A stretch of 64,000 nucleotides of DNA from Tricholoma matsutake. Its lineage: Eukaryota; Basidiomycota; Agaricomycetes; Agaricales; Tricholomataceae. The stretch is taken from the NCBI GenBank assembly GCA_026075535.2, contig AP026542.1, forward strand, positions 2,914,001 to 2,978,000, given 5' to 3'. Position 1 is the stretch's first letter. Every line of letters starts with the position of its first letter. A program made the position numbers and the translations under genes. Positions 23,696-35,249 of this stretch are shown in pieces. A model generated the notes under the pieces. That model was not told the origin of the DNA. It ran no database searches and saw nothing but the letters and a program-made list of their open reading frames with translations.

Positions 23696-23761
23696 CTAAA
23701 AACAAAACAGATGAATTAGTTAGTTTACAAAAGTAAGAAACGAATGAAAAAAAAAACTTAC
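23696..23761 (-). other. Intron-like block of element C
   Basis: On the minus strand: donor GTAAGT, branch AACTAACTAAT, acceptor TTTTTAG, then GGTTCTAATCTAC. Length 66 bp. The donor follows the GGGCCC arm of a palindrome at 23765-23795. Confidence 0.55.
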
Positions 23762-24049
23762 TATGGGCCCAAATGATGATTGTGTCATTTGGGCATCGTT
23801 TGGGCCATGTGGCATTGAAACTGGTCATTTCTGGTCTTGGGGGCTTGTCTAGAGATGGGGGTGGAGTGGGAGTGGTGGGAGTTGCTGGGTTGAGGTGGTT
23901 GAGGTGGGGGGGATGGAAGTGGCATGCTTGTCATCATTGGTGGTGGTGGTGGGAGTGATGAGCTGGCAGGTGTGATGACACGGCTATGTGCTTTGTCATC
24001 ACACCTGCAGGAATGGTATGTAGTGTAGTATGATCACTTACCTGTACTG

Positions 24050-24124
24050 ACTGCTTAGCCTAATGGTATTATTGTCAGTTTAGGCTTACATAATCTTCTG
24101 TAATGTCAAGTGTTCAATTCTCAT
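24050..24124 (+). other. tRNA-like Pol III module, right arm of element C
   Basis: Box-A-like TTAGCCTAATGG and box-B-like TGTTCAATTCT, weaker than the other modules. It points outward to the right terminus. Confidence 0.45.
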
Positions 24125-24460
24125 GTGTGCATTTAATTTTTCATACTATATTTACTAAGCAAGGCTGCTTTCATTCCTATTGGAATCCTATGTTGTCCGA
24201 TGTCTTAGCATAACTTTGGACTAGTCCTATGTGATTTCTATGATTGGAAATTCCTAGAAAATTCCGATAGTCTGATCGGAATCTGATCAGACTACATCGG
24301 ACTGGACTAGGACTAAATGTGCCATTTCATGTCAATTTGGCTGGTGAAAATGACATCAGAATATGGTTGGATTCCAATCAGAGTCTGATTGGAATCATCG
24401 GAATCATCAGATTCCTATAGGAATATGGGGGGGAGTGTAAAGACCTCGTAATTTGAAGGG

Positions 24461-24872
24461 CCATCTGTTAGGAAACCACCCCATTACCTAATAAACTTTC
24501 ATTTTTATTTTATTATGTCGAATTACGCTACATGATGCCAAATGACGCTACATTTTGATAACATGAGAATTTTATTTCGCACGCATCAAAATGTATGCGC
24601 ATGTACAAGTGCGTCGGTAACAACAATGTACAATATATGTAACATAGTATATAAACCCTAAATATATGCCTAGGGGACCCCAGTTGTGTTCTCTTAGGTA
24701 TTCCACCTACGTTTTCGGTGTGAAAGGCCTATCTCAACAAACTCACCTATTAATAACCCCTCGCATCAAAACCATCAATTCCCCCATCACAAGCGCGGAT
24801 CCTGCCCCCTTCTTGTAGAGAGAACCCACACGGTCTTAGCTAGCAGATAGTGGGTGTCGCCCTAACACCATC
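24461..24872 (+). mobile_element. Solo LTR of the Gypsy-1 family with 5-bp target duplication
   Basis: The LTR is 24466-24867, 402 bp, the same length as and close in sequence to the Gypsy-1 LTRs (53647-54048 and 59447-59848). It starts TGTTAGGAAACC and ends CGCCCTAACA. The flanks are CCATC on both sides (24461-24465 and 24868-24872). TATAAA near 24650 is the likely LTR promoter. It lies immediately upstream of Spt5-like coding sequence. Confidence 0.95.
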
Positions 24873-25756
24873 CAGCAACAGTTCTTGGCTCTACTCTTAT
24901 CGTGAATGAAAAGTTTAGTGTCACACTTAGGATTTACACACAAACTGTGAAAACCACTATTGAGGTCAACAATGACGAGGTGATAGAGCTAGTGTGAGTG
25001 CAATTATGGCAATCCTTGGGCTGACTAATTGAACATTTGCCAGGACTGGTTTGTCATTGTTGAAAGCGCAATGGATTGCAAGGGGCGCGTTGTTAACCAG
25101 ACTGATTGTTTGTCCTACTATGCCAACTCATTCTGATTCAAGAGAAAAATCCCTTAGTCCAGCTTGGGACCCAACCTCTCATTTGCTGACTGAACCCACA
25201 GTAAAGCTTGGTACGTGTCACATAGACCAAAGCTACTCTGTCCAACTCACAAGACTTAGGAGAGTGGCTGCTAGACCCAGGACTTGACACCAAATGCCTT
25301 GACATTGTCATTCTAGGGATGAAGGAGGGCATCTACTATCGAGGGGGAAAGTACAAAGGATGTTGGGGTGTGTTAGTGCTCAACCATCCGTGGAAAGGAT
25401 TGGACAGTTTGGTGATGGTCAAACTGGGGCTCATGGTGACCCAGGTCAAATTTCCCTTGAAGTACATCCTACCAGAAACAACTACTGAAAGAGAAGGTGC
25501 AGTAAACACTTCAGATGCACAGCCAATCCAAGCAGCACTAGGCCAACATGTGGTAGTCATTGGGCCTGATCTTTCAGGCAATTCCAACTTTATTGGTTGT
25601 TATGGCTGCATCTCGAGTTGCCAGTTTCCTTTGGAGCCCTATGATGCCTTGATTCTTCTCTATCCTCCAGCTAGCCAAATTGCATACTTTAACAAAAAAA
25701 ATATCTGTTGTTCTCATCATGAATCTGTGCTCTGGGACAAAGTGTGGATACAGTAG
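24873..25756 (+). pseudogene. Spt5-like KOW-domain protein fragment (transposon-associated type)
   Basis: Coding sequence resumes right after the solo LTR with a beta-rich segment (LGSTLIVNEKFSV, TIEVNNDEVIELV). It then passes through a PTHSDSREKSLSPAWDPTS linker (about 25110-25170). It ends in a 145-residue block from 25319 with two KOW-like stretches, YRGGKYKGCWGVLVLNHPWK and GQHVVVIGPDLSGNSNFIGC. Several frame changes and stops show that it is decayed. From memory, basidiomycete genomes carry many such Spt5-like KOW proteins with SPAWDPSSRTP-type linkers, often in transposon-rich regions. The biochemical role is unknown; KOW folds bind RNA or RNA polymerase in the true Spt5 family. The family call is moderately secure; a link to any one element is not. 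Confidence 0.5.
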
Positions 25757-27268
25757 CCTCTATCTGTGTATTACTTTCTCTTGTATCTACTAAAGTCCAT
25801 GTCTTTAAATGCAAATAGTCAATAACCTCTCATATGCATTGAATCACGTGAAAAGTTTCTTGGAAGTTCCCGTTTGAAATCCATCCTTGACAGGTGGTAC
25901 GACTTTGATTGCTGATTTTCTTCTCAATCTTGAACCACCATGTTGCAAGCATTTGAATGGCTCTCCCTGCTAGCAATTTTCTGCTTATACCTGATGGCTG
26001 TCATGTCCAATGGTATGTTATACTGCACTCATGTTCCTGCCTTGACTTTAACGTGTGTTAGGCGATAATCTGGCACCAAGGTCTTGTCCACCCAAGAGCA
26101 CTGGTCACCGGGGTCTGTGGTCCTTCTTCTCATATGGTATGGTATGAATTCATTTGAGAACTGTGAACTGAATATGGCTGGATATTCGTCTAGACCTTTC
26201 CAATAGTTCTTACCTCACCAGCATGACTCATAGTAGACTTCCTTTGGCTACCTTTGCAGACAATCCAAGGGTTATGTTTTTAAGCCCTTCCAACCAATCA
26301 TATGGTATGAATAGCCAGTTGCTATAATGTTGATGTGTTGACATACTACCAACTTTTCTAGCATATATCCAGGATAGTGATAGTATTTCCTCCTATATGG
26401 GCATTTCTGTTGGTGGAAATTACATGGACCCCAAAATGGGTTTCTCCAATAGAGACAACTACATAGCCCTGAATGTGGGCTCCCCCAATGAGGGCATCTT
26501 GCATCTGCCCAACGTGGATACCCTCAGTGTGGGTGATTTGACAAACCCCTTTTGGGGCATTCTTTACAAAGAATATGTTCCAAACTTGAATTTTTATCCA
26601 ATTCTTATATTCTATGCCAATGTGAACTTCTCTAATGTATCTGACTTACAATGCCATGATTTTACTTCTATATCTTGGTCTGCATCAACTTCAGTGCCAA
26701 TGCATTTCAGAGGCAATGGCAGTATAACCTCTTGCTCTCAATATTTTATTAAATGTGTGTTACATATATCTGTTCCTTTAATTTCTTGTACCATAAGTCA
26801 GCTAAACTGCACTTTGTCTTACTTTAGTTATGTGGAGGTATTTTCTAACTTTTGGCAGCGAGTCAGAAATATGGTTTTTTTGCTGTTCCATTTGCAACAC
26901 TGGATACTGTCCCTAAATATTCTTCCAGTAGTCAATGTCTCAGTCAGGGTCCAGGCACTATCTTTGATACTGAAACAGAATATAATGTACAAACATGATT
27001 TTGTGGCATGGCTCTGGGCTCTTGTAAAACATAAATATGATGATGATTGTTCATCTATATCTTATTTGTTTGACCCCAGAGGATGTTGCAAACAGAATGC
27101 ATCAGCAACATTTGTGTCATATAATAGAACACTTAACATGGGAGGTCATGCTGCTTGTGTCTTCTCCTACTCCCAACTAGAGCCATATATGTTACCATGT
27201 GATGAAAACAGCTGGACATTACAAAGAATGTATTCAAATATGCTGATCATATAAATGATGTTGGGCTA
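25757..27268. other. Region upstream of the second Helitron ORF
   Basis: No gene can be named. A long open frame at 26397-27254 has patchy composition and no family motif. Its first 55 codons are somewhat repetitive (N-x2-GSPNEGILHLPN) and the rest is rich in Phe/Ser/Tyr. It may be 5' Helitron sequence. I could not identify the Helitron 5' terminus. Confidence 0.3.
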
Positions 27269-28199
27269 TTGCAGTATCCACCAAGCCAGTTTGTTTATGT
27301 TAACATGCCACTTCAGGATCTTACCCCATATCTTTCAGCAACTACTCTGCTGAAAATGGCAAAATCCCATGGTTGTCATACTAGTGCTCGTGACAGTAAA
27401 AAGACCTTACAGGCCTGTTTGAAAAATCACTCTTGTCCCCAATGTGATGTACTTGTTAGTGTATTTTTAATTGAGCTACCATGGTTACAATGTCATAGAG
27501 CAAACTTAAAGAAAAAGAAGCAAGAAAATTCTCTGAATACTAACACATTCAAAGAACAGTTGGATAGTTCAAGTACTATAAATTCTTCCTTTCTATTTCC
27601 ACCAGAGCCATTGACTAGTGCTCTTGCATGAGACATAGCAGATGGAGCCTGTAAAAAGATGACAAAAAATAAAATTGAAGAAGGAGGTTGTGCTGTATGT
27701 GGTGAGTTAGTACTAATTGAGGAACTTAGCAGATTGAAAGCTATTAAAAATCACTTGCATGTGTTAAAGGCAGAGGGCATATCTAGTATAGAGCACAAAA
27801 GTTTGGATCAGAAGAAAAAAGAATATACTGGTCCAACACTGGATTATAAATGTAGTAGTATGCAACACTTGTCAAGCATCACTCAGACATAACAAAGTTC
27901 CAAGACTTGCACTAGCTCGTGGATTGTGGCTTGGGGATGTACCTGAAGAGTTATCCAGCCTGCGATTTATTGAAAAACTTTTGATTGCCCAGGTTAGACA
28001 TACATGTTGTTTTCTAAAAATTTCAACAGGGGGCCATAAAATGAAAGCTAATGCAATTGCATTTGAAACTCCCATTCCTAAGATATATAGTAAACTTCCA
28101 CCTCCTAGAGATGAAATGGATGATGTGCTTGTAATTTTTTTTACTGGTCCATGCAAACCAACTCTGGAAGATTATAATCGATCCTTGGTTCTTGTGTGA
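27269..28199 (+). pseudogene. Helitron N-terminal cysteine and DUF6570-like region
   Basis: The first part reads PLQDLTPYLSATTLLKMAKS and NHSCPQCDVLVSVF. After a TGA at about 27629 the cysteine motif EEGGCAVCGELVLIEELSRL follows. After a frameshift near 27860 comes LALARGLWLGDVPEELSSLR and then IEKLLIAQVRHTCC, the DUF6570-like block of fungal Helitrons. The same two blocks are present in the 1-1694 remnant, which confirms that the two are relatives. The domain's role is not established. Confidence 0.75.
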
Positions 28200-28373
28200 C
28201 ATAACTATGTGGCATGAGCACTGGAGTGGCTAAAGTCAAACCACAGAGATTATGCCGATATCAACATTTCACATAAAAATCTGGCAGAGTATCCTGAAGA
28301 TGGACCACCCTGCTCAGTAGAGTATAAGCCTCTCTCAAGTAATAAAAAATCGGAAGGAACTAGTCTACATGAT

Positions 28374-30012
28374 ATGGATAATGAGGATGGTACTGCTGAA
28401 GGTGACTGTGCCTATACTGTACATGGGCTGACTGGACAGAAATTGGATACTATGACCACTAACAGACTAAAGGCACTTGCACTTAAGCATTTAAATTCTC
28501 AGGGAAAATCTCTGGTTGTAGGCCATAGCAATAAAGCTGAATCTACATGGGATAATCCACAACTTTATCCTAAGATGTTTCCCTGGTTATTTCCATATAA
28601 ACTAGGAGGTATTGGCTCAGCTGGTTTGTCTGACAAAGAGCACAAAAGACATTTACTAATGTATCATGACAAAAGATTTCAGACAGATGTCAATTTTCCA
28701 TTTGTTGCATTTAGTCATGAACAAATCAAAACAAGTACAACTCAGAGTTTCTTACTTGCTGAGAAATGCAAGTTTCAAGCTATTACAGACAGACTTTTGG
28801 ATCTTGATCAGACTGTTCTGAATAGTTTAATTGAAAAGATTTCTGGTGGAGATTATGTTGCAGCTGAAACTGATGAAGAGAAAAATTGCTTTCAAGTTAT
28901 AAAAGACTTGGATCATATTGCTGGAAGTGTCAAAGGATCCATGACAAGTAAAAAATACATGCGGAATGAAATTTGGTCGTTAGTGAGTCATTGTGGAGCA
29001 CCATCCTGGTATATAACTTTATCTCCTGCTGATGTTAAGCATCCAATATGTCTCTATTATGCTGGAACAGATACTAAGTTTGAGCCTTGTATATTGGATG
29101 AGAGTGACAGAATTCATTGTATATGTAAAAATCCAGTAGCAAGTGCTCGATTTTTTCATTTCATGGTCCAAACCTTTATTGAAGATGGGTTGGGTGTAAA
29201 ATCCAAACACCGTGGATTGTATGGAGATACTAAGGCATACTATGGAACTGTTGAACAACAAGGTCAGCTCACACTACATATCCATCTTTTGCTCTGGATA
29301 AAAGGATCTTTGACACCACAAGAAATGCGACACAAAATTCTGGATTCTGATTCTGACTTTCAAAAGAACATTGTTAAATGGTTAGAAAGTTGTGTTTCAG
29401 GAGAATACTTTAGTGGCACACAAGAAGATGTCATGGCACAGATTGACTCAAAGAAGAATTTGCCAGAATATAAAAACCCAACAGAAACCATGCCTTTACC
29501 CCCTCCTCCTGCTTGTAAAAAATCAGATCCTCATGAAACATGTCATGCATGTAAAAAATTAAATACATGGTGGGGTCTTTTTACACAAACAGTTGATGAT
29601 CTTCTCACTAAGTCAAATGTCCATAGTTGTAATAGAAATAAAAATAACGATGGAAAGGCATGTATATACTGGCTGCATGGACAATAAATGGGGCAAATGC
29701 AAGGCAAGATTTCCCAGACCTTCATTTCAAGAAACACATATAGACAAGGAGACTGGTTCATTAAATTTGAAAAAGAGAGAACCTTGGCTAAATACTTTCA
29801 CACCTTTATTAACTTATATTTTCTGCTGCAACACAGATGTTACTTGCCTTATGTCAGGTACTGCTATTAAAGCAGTAATTATCTATGTATCTGACTATAT
29901 AACTAAAGCCCCCTTGAAAACTCATGTCATTTTTGAATCAATCAAATCAATCTTTACTAAAAACATGGAACTTGTTAATGGCACACTGCCAAGTAGAGAG
30001 AAAGCAAGGTGA
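28374..30012 (+). pseudogene. Helitron Rep (HUH, two-tyrosine) nuclease
   Basis: This is the rolling-circle initiator that nicks DNA and covalently binds the 5' end. The helitron-like region includes YPKMFPWLFPYKLGGIG and the typical SLVSHCGAPSWYITLSPADV. The metal-binding motif is LTLHIHLLLWIKG, with His codons at 29277 and 29283. The catalytic pair is in IIYVSDYITK, with Tyr codons at 29884 and 29896. Both key motifs are intact. The frame shifts near 29660, between NNDGKAC and TGCMDNKWGKCKARFPRP, and a TGA at 30010 replaces an expected arginine before LMAKVVNLLSAKMEMG. The nuclease therefore cannot be made as one protein from this copy. Confidence 0.85.
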
Positions 30013-33006
30013 TTGATGGCAAAAGTGGTGAATTTGTTGTCAGCAAAAATGGAAATGGGTGCAATTATGATATCTATGTATTTGCTAGGAAATCCTGATC
30101 ACTATACCAGTCACAAATTTGTTCCATTTTACTGGCAAACATATGTATCTGAAGCTCACAAAGTCTGGCATCCAGAAGAAGCAACAAGATGTTCAATCAA
30201 AGTGGCACTTGTGAAACTGAAGGGTAAGATAATAGGTCTTTCACCTGTCTTTGATTATATTTATCGGGCACCTGAGCTTGAGAACACATCATTATATGAT
30301 TGGATCAGAAGATGCAAAAGAGAAAAAATGACCAAAAAAAGCAAGTCAAAACTGGATAATACTGCTTCTGATAATCCCAACAATGGTAATAAAGGAGATT
30401 TATCTATGCAATCTGATCTAATTGGAGACCAGTCTGTTGATACAGAATATAGTTGTGAAGATAAGCCTCCAACCTTGACAGAAGTGAAAAAAAACAAGTA
30501 CCAGTTCTATTGTTTTACAGACTCTCATCCTCTTTACAACACCCATCATATCAAGGTTGGCCCTGATGATGATAACATAGTTGTTAATGTTATTGGAGCC
30601 AATTTACCCCATTGTGATCAAGGAGATAAAGAATATTATTGTTCTACTATGCTTACTCTTTTTAAGCCTTGGCGAACTGGAAAGGAACTGAAATTTAGTA
30701 TTGAAAGCTGGAATGATGCCTTTAGTAATGACTTACTTACTGAAAGACAATTGGAACTTATGAAGAATTTCAATATTCGATTTGAATGTTTAGATGCAAG
30801 AGATGATTACCAGGCTCAATTAAAGAAAAATGCCGGTGTTTTGTCTACATGGGAAGAAGCAGATTCTACTTTCTTGGAGGATTGTACATCTGATAATCTT
30901 TATGCACAATGTCCTGAAGATGATCAAGATGATATTCCTCTTCATTTTCTCCAGTTGGGAAAAGGAGAAATAAGAAGGCAATGGGAAACTATGACCATGC
31001 GAAATATTATGACCAACCTTGGTTGGACTGCTGAAAACCAGATCAATACTCATACTAATATTGAGCTGAACCCTCTGCCAATCAAGCGCATCTTATCAGG
31101 ATTAGAATGGAAAAATGAAGTTGCCAAACAAAAAGGCAAGAGGTTTTGGAGCAGCAAAAGCAAAGAATGCCTGCAAATCATAAGCATGAAACTGAACAAT
31201 CTTTTGAACAGTTGTCTTCAAATTGCTGACAAATCTTATCTGACAAAAAAAATCCACAAGCCTGACACACAACAGGTTCTTGATACTGTAGTTAAGGAAT
31301 TCAGTCTTAACACTGAGCAAGAAAAGGCATTTTGCATTGTAGTCACACATGCTAGTGATCCTTATTCAGAACCTTTACGAATGTATATTGGTGCAATGGC
31401 TGGAACTGGCAGGTCTCAAGTTCTAAGAGCTTTAAAAAGCTTTTTCAAGGAAAGAAATGAATCATATCAATTTATAGTAGTAGCACCAACAGGAAGTGCA
31501 GCTGCTTTGCTTGGAGGATCAACTTATCACTCACTTTTTGGTATTAGCAACTATAATGAGAAAGGACTTACAAATTTAGCTCAGGTGAGATCTAGACTTA
31601 TTGGAGTAGATTATATCTTCTTAGATGAGGTCTCTATGTTATCTTGTCATGATATGTATCGTATCTCATGTCAGCTTGCTATTGCATTGAACATACCAGA
31701 GCAGCCTTTTGGAGGTTTAAGTATGCTATTTGCAGGTGATTTTGCACAGCTACCACCAGTTGTAGGTGGTGAAGGAACTTCTTTATACAGTAGAAATATT
31801 GGAGCTATTGCATCAACTCAGAGATCTCAGGAAGAAGCAATAGGAAAATCTTTGTGGCATCAAGTAACTACAGTGGTTATACTTTGGGAAAACATGAGAC
31901 AAAAAAACCAGACTCCAGAAGATGCTAAATTTCACACTGCATTAGAAAATATGAGGTACAAGGCCTGTACACCTACAGACATTGCATTTTTACAAACACT
32001 TATATCATCTCCCATATCTGGACAACCATCTGTATGTGATGATAAGTTCCATGACATATCAATTGTTACTGCACTAAATGTTCATAAGGATGAGATTAAC
32101 AAGCTTGGCTCAGAACACTTTGCTGCTGAAACTGGACAAGTATTGACACACTTTTACTCTGAAGATTCTCAAAAAGTCCACTCAGAGAAATCCAAATTCA
32201 AAGGTTCTGTACTTAAACTTGATAATATATCAGACAAGTTGCAGAAAATTCTTTGGAATTGGCCATATAGTACAACTGACAGACATATAGCTGGAACATT
32301 ATCCTTATGTAAAGGCTTACCTGTGATGATAAGATATAATGGTGCAACAGAACTTTGTATTACAAAAGGTCAAGAAGCTACAGTATATGACTAGAAAGTG
32401 TCTCCTGGTGTACATGGTCAACCAACATTAGAAACACTTTTTGTCAAATTGGCCAATCCTCCATCTGATGTTAAATTTGATGGAATTCCTGAAAATGTTG
32501 TACCATTATACAAAACTACAAATCCAGTTTACTGTTCTTTGCCTGATGACTCAAAGGTACATGTGTCAAGAACCCAGATAGAGGTTCTTCCCAACTTTTC
32601 TATGACAGATTATGCTTCTCAAGGTAAAACTAGGCCTTATAACATAGTAAACCTTAATGACAATCATTCTCATCAGTCTTACTACACAGCATTGTCACAC
32701 AGTGCAACTGCAGCTGGTACACTAATAACACAGTCATTTCATCCTCAAAAAATTACAGGTGGTGCTTCTGGTGCCTTAAGACAAGAATTCAGAGAGCTAG
32801 AGTTGCTTGATGAAATTACTGACTTGAGATATAATGGAAAATTGCACAGAAGTGTGGTTGGTGAACAAAGAAATATGCTAATCATGGCTTTTAGACAATG
32901 GAAAGGAATGCATCATGTACCATCAACTGTACACCAAGCAATTAGGTGGAATTCCAGAGATCCTTTATTAGAACCTGAAATAGAAGATGTCAGATGGAAA
33001 TTGTAG
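30013..33006 (+). pseudogene. Helitron Pif1-type SF1B helicase, catalytic residues altered
   Basis: The helicase follows the Rep in the same polyprotein and would unwind DNA during rolling-circle transposition. Motif I reads GAMAGTGRS (about 31391-31417): the usual Walker A lysine is arginine (AGG). Motif II is FLDEVSML and motif III GDFAQLPPV. After a TAG at 32392, where tryptophan is expected, the C-terminal motifs are TDYASQGKTR and YYTALSHSATAAGTLI; the arginine normally following the serine of motif VI is histidine (CAC). Two ATPase-critical residues are thus lost in addition to the stop codon. Apart from these the open frame from 30013 is long (793 codons), so decay may be fairly recent. 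Confidence 0.85.
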
Positions 33007-33969
33007 AAAAACAGAAGAAGCATGCTGCAGCTACTCCTGCAAAAGCTAATCCCCCTTCTGCTTCAAGTAAATCCTTAAAAAGAAAAATCAGTATGATAAC
33101 TGATAATTCCACAACTGAAAATCTAAAGAAAAAAGCAAAAAGCAGTCACAACACAGCTCACATGGCATCTGGTAGTACAACATTTCAGATTTCACCTCCT
33201 TCTGGTTTAATATGGAGTAATAACAGCTGTGCATATGATGCTGTATTTACTATACTATATTCACTTTGGAGAAATAATCCAACACACTGGAAACAATTCT
33301 TTTATCACATAAACTGTGACTTGCTAGAAGAGATCTGTAATGGATTTAATAATCACTCTTATAATCAAACTTCATTAGAATCTGTTCGAGACACATTTAG
33401 AATGGCTTTAGATGATTTGCAATTAGCTGGCTTACGCTGGGGCAGATATACATCTGTGGTCAGGCTCTTGGAGTACATGTTTAAAGCACCTACAGAGATG
33501 GTGTCTTCCCAGCTTACCTGTAGTGAGGGACATCCCATTATCCATAACCAATGCCACTCTATTTATTTATTTGTGTTGTCTGCTGGCACAAATCCTTATG
33601 TATCAACAACAGACTGGATTCAGAATTACAATGAGGATTCACGCCTCTTGTGTGAAGAATGCAATCAGTGCCTTCAGTGCTCCTACTCATTTTCAAGAAT
33701 TCCAGATATGTATAGATCCAGAGGTAACAATTACCTGTAGAAATAATCAATCTTCTACTATGAAACTACAGGGTGTTATATACTATGGAGAATTGCATTA
33801 CACTTCATGCATCATGATTAATGAACAGATATGGTTTCATGATGGCATTTCTACATGGAATATGATGGACAATTACTACCCACTACAGATCTACTACATT
33901 GCAAAGGAAAACAGGCAAACATTGCAATTTATGCCTAAGCAGCCTAACAGTATACAGTATGAGTCATGA
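32994..33969 (+). pseudogene. C-terminal USP-like (C19) cysteine protease domain of the Helitron
   Basis: A Lys/Ser-rich linker leads to WSNNSCAYDAVFTILYSLW, which has the spacing of the Cys box of ubiquitin-specific proteases (Cys codon 33228). Two Cys pairs follow (LTCSEGH and LCEECNQC), typical of the zinc-binding fingers. After a frameshift near 33700 comes the His-box-like LHYTSCIMINEQIWFHDG (His codon 33796). Such domains are seen at the end of some basidiomycete Helitron proteins. The assignment rests on the Cys and His boxes only. Its role in transposition is unknown; deubiquitination of host factors is a guess. Confidence 0.6.
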
Positions 33970-34149
33970 ACCTCTCATCCTTTACAAACTTCAAAATTGC
34001 TGTCTTGCTTCATTTTATACCACAAGGTCCACAACTGTATATATTATCTTCCATATGGCCTTGCATCTAAAGAAAATAATTGCAGACTAAAGAAAAAAAG
34101 TCCATGAAATGAGGACTTGTTCATGCCAGGCGTAGCCATGGCCCAACCG

Positions 34150-35241
34150 GACAAGTTTCAGACATCTCAAAGATTTCACATTTTTAGTTTCTACTTTGCA
34201 CACTTCAGCATGGGCCCCCAGCCTCCTTCCCATGCCCTACTTCACAGTTGAGAAAAAAAACATTTATCTAATCTAATCTGTATGACAAATTTATTGAAAG
34301 TCAGTAACTCTATTTTTTCAATTGCTCCGTAGGGGTTGAAAAAAATAGAGTTACTGACTTTCAATAAGTTTGTCATACAGATTAGATTAGATAAATGTTT
34401 TTTTTTCTCAACCATGAAGTAGGGCATGGGAAGGAGGCTGATGGGCCCCCAACACTTTGCATGCTTCCCATCACTTCCCCTTTACATAATTGACTTTGAC
34501 AAACCACATTTCGGCTATATTCATGCAGCACACATCACCTCGAGGTGCATCACAATGTTTTGCAATATTTTTGCAATATTTGCAATATTTAGTCAATTCT
34601 AGAACAAAAGGACAGTCTATATTTTGATTTATTGTCTCCCACACTCCCTAGACTCATGGTTATTGTTCCATATTGGTTATCACTTCATCCCTGAAGTCCA
34701 TATGTTTTGTTTTGCCTCATGTTCTCCACATGCCCACTATTGCCTTTTTGGTACTATCTCTTTTTAACCTACAAAACCTTGTATTATCCATGATGAATAA
34801 CAAGGGAAATGTCCCCCAAGTATAGTATTAGTAGTGGAGAGCTAAAAGCTCTCTTCTCATCATTTGAGTCACAAGTTTTAGTCCAAAAATTCTTCAGATT
34901 TTGTTGAAACTTGTTCATCCTCATTTTGCCTCTCGATATCATCATCATCCTCTTGTATTCATCGTCGCTCACCTCTCACATTGTTTATCAACCTTTCCAT
35001 CACTCACCAATATCTTCACAGTTCATTTTTCAACCCCTAAAAATATTGCAACATCTCAAAAAATATTGCAACACCTCGAAACTACTTCGCACATCCTGAA
35101 CTTTGTTCAGATCATCTAGTTTGTTATTATTGGAGATCGGTGAAAGTTTAGAACAAATTGCAACCTTCCTCTGACTTGTGTTATACCAAATAGGACCCTT
35201 TTAGGTGTTTTGTTTGGGTTTCCAGGTTGAGTATCATCACT
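34150..35241 (+). mobile_element. LTR family B copy, 5'-truncated, carrying a MITE
   Basis: From about 34155 the sequence matches the inner part of the 20726-21740 LTR and continues to the same end, TTGAGTATCA at 35236. The first 150 or so bases of the LTR are absent, lost where it meets the Helitron 3' flank. A foldback MITE interrupts it at 34219-34440. It appears to have landed in a diverged LTR of the Gypsy-1 type (35250-35444). Confidence 0.8.
34210..34449. mobile_element. Foldback MITE of Mutator-like (MULE) type
   Basis: The element is 34219-34440, 222 bp, almost entirely two inverted arms of about 100 bp with a loop of about 20 nt. The ends are CAGCCTCCTTCCCATG and its complement. 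It is flanked by ATGGGCCCC at 34210-34218 and 34441-34449. A 9-bp target duplication with long TIRs is the hallmark of Mutator-like elements. The empty site, with a single ATGGACCCC, is seen in the other LTR-B copy near 20946. No coding capacity. Confidence 0.85.
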
Positions 35242-35249
35242 GGACCTTT

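Larger units (their letters stand above)
22720..24447. mobile_element. Element C: composite element, left terminus missing
   Basis: The right end reads GGGGGGGAGTGTAAAGACCTC (24427-24447), the same terminus as elements A and E. Inward come subterminal repeats built on GGAATC/GATTCC (24150-24430) and an outward tRNA-like module (24050-24124). The interior has CAGCTG-type hairpins (about 23268, 23360, 23440) and one minus-strand intron-like block (23696-23761) next to a GGGCCCAAATGATG palindrome. On the left are GC hairpins (about 22895-22920, 22950-22970, 23023-23055) and a tRNA-like module on the minus strand (22721-22801). The left TIR is absent: the module abuts the broken Gypsy-2 integrase at about 22720, so a deletion or rearrangement joined them. 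Confidence 0.6.
27269..33969 (+). mobile_element. Helitron: Rep/Pif1-helicase element with C-terminal USP-like protease domain
   Basis: This is one rolling-circle transposon polyprotein in several broken pieces. The order is an N-terminal cysteine block (27680-27870), DUF6570-like region (27900-28200), helitron-like domain, Rep nuclease with HUH and two-tyrosine motifs (28374-30012), Pif1-type helicase (about 31250-32900), and a ubiquitin-specific-protease-like tail (33180-33969). Frameshifts occur near 27860, 29660, 33000 and 33700. Nonsense codons occur at about 27629, 28197, 28233 and 30010 (TGA) and 32392 (TAG). The termini were not identified. A small hairpin AAGTCC...GGACTT lies at 34097-34117, but no clear CTRR end follows it. 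Downstream it abuts a truncated LTR-B copy near 34150. Confidence 0.85.

Noticed and set aside
26397..27254. 285-codon ORF as a separate gene
   Set aside because: Composition changes along its length, there is no recognisable motif, and it probably lies in Helitron 5' sequence; listed only as an uncertain region.
34090..34150. Helitron 3' terminus
   Set aside because: A small AAGTCC/GGACTT hairpin is present but no CTRR end follows at the usual distance, so the terminus is left undefined.
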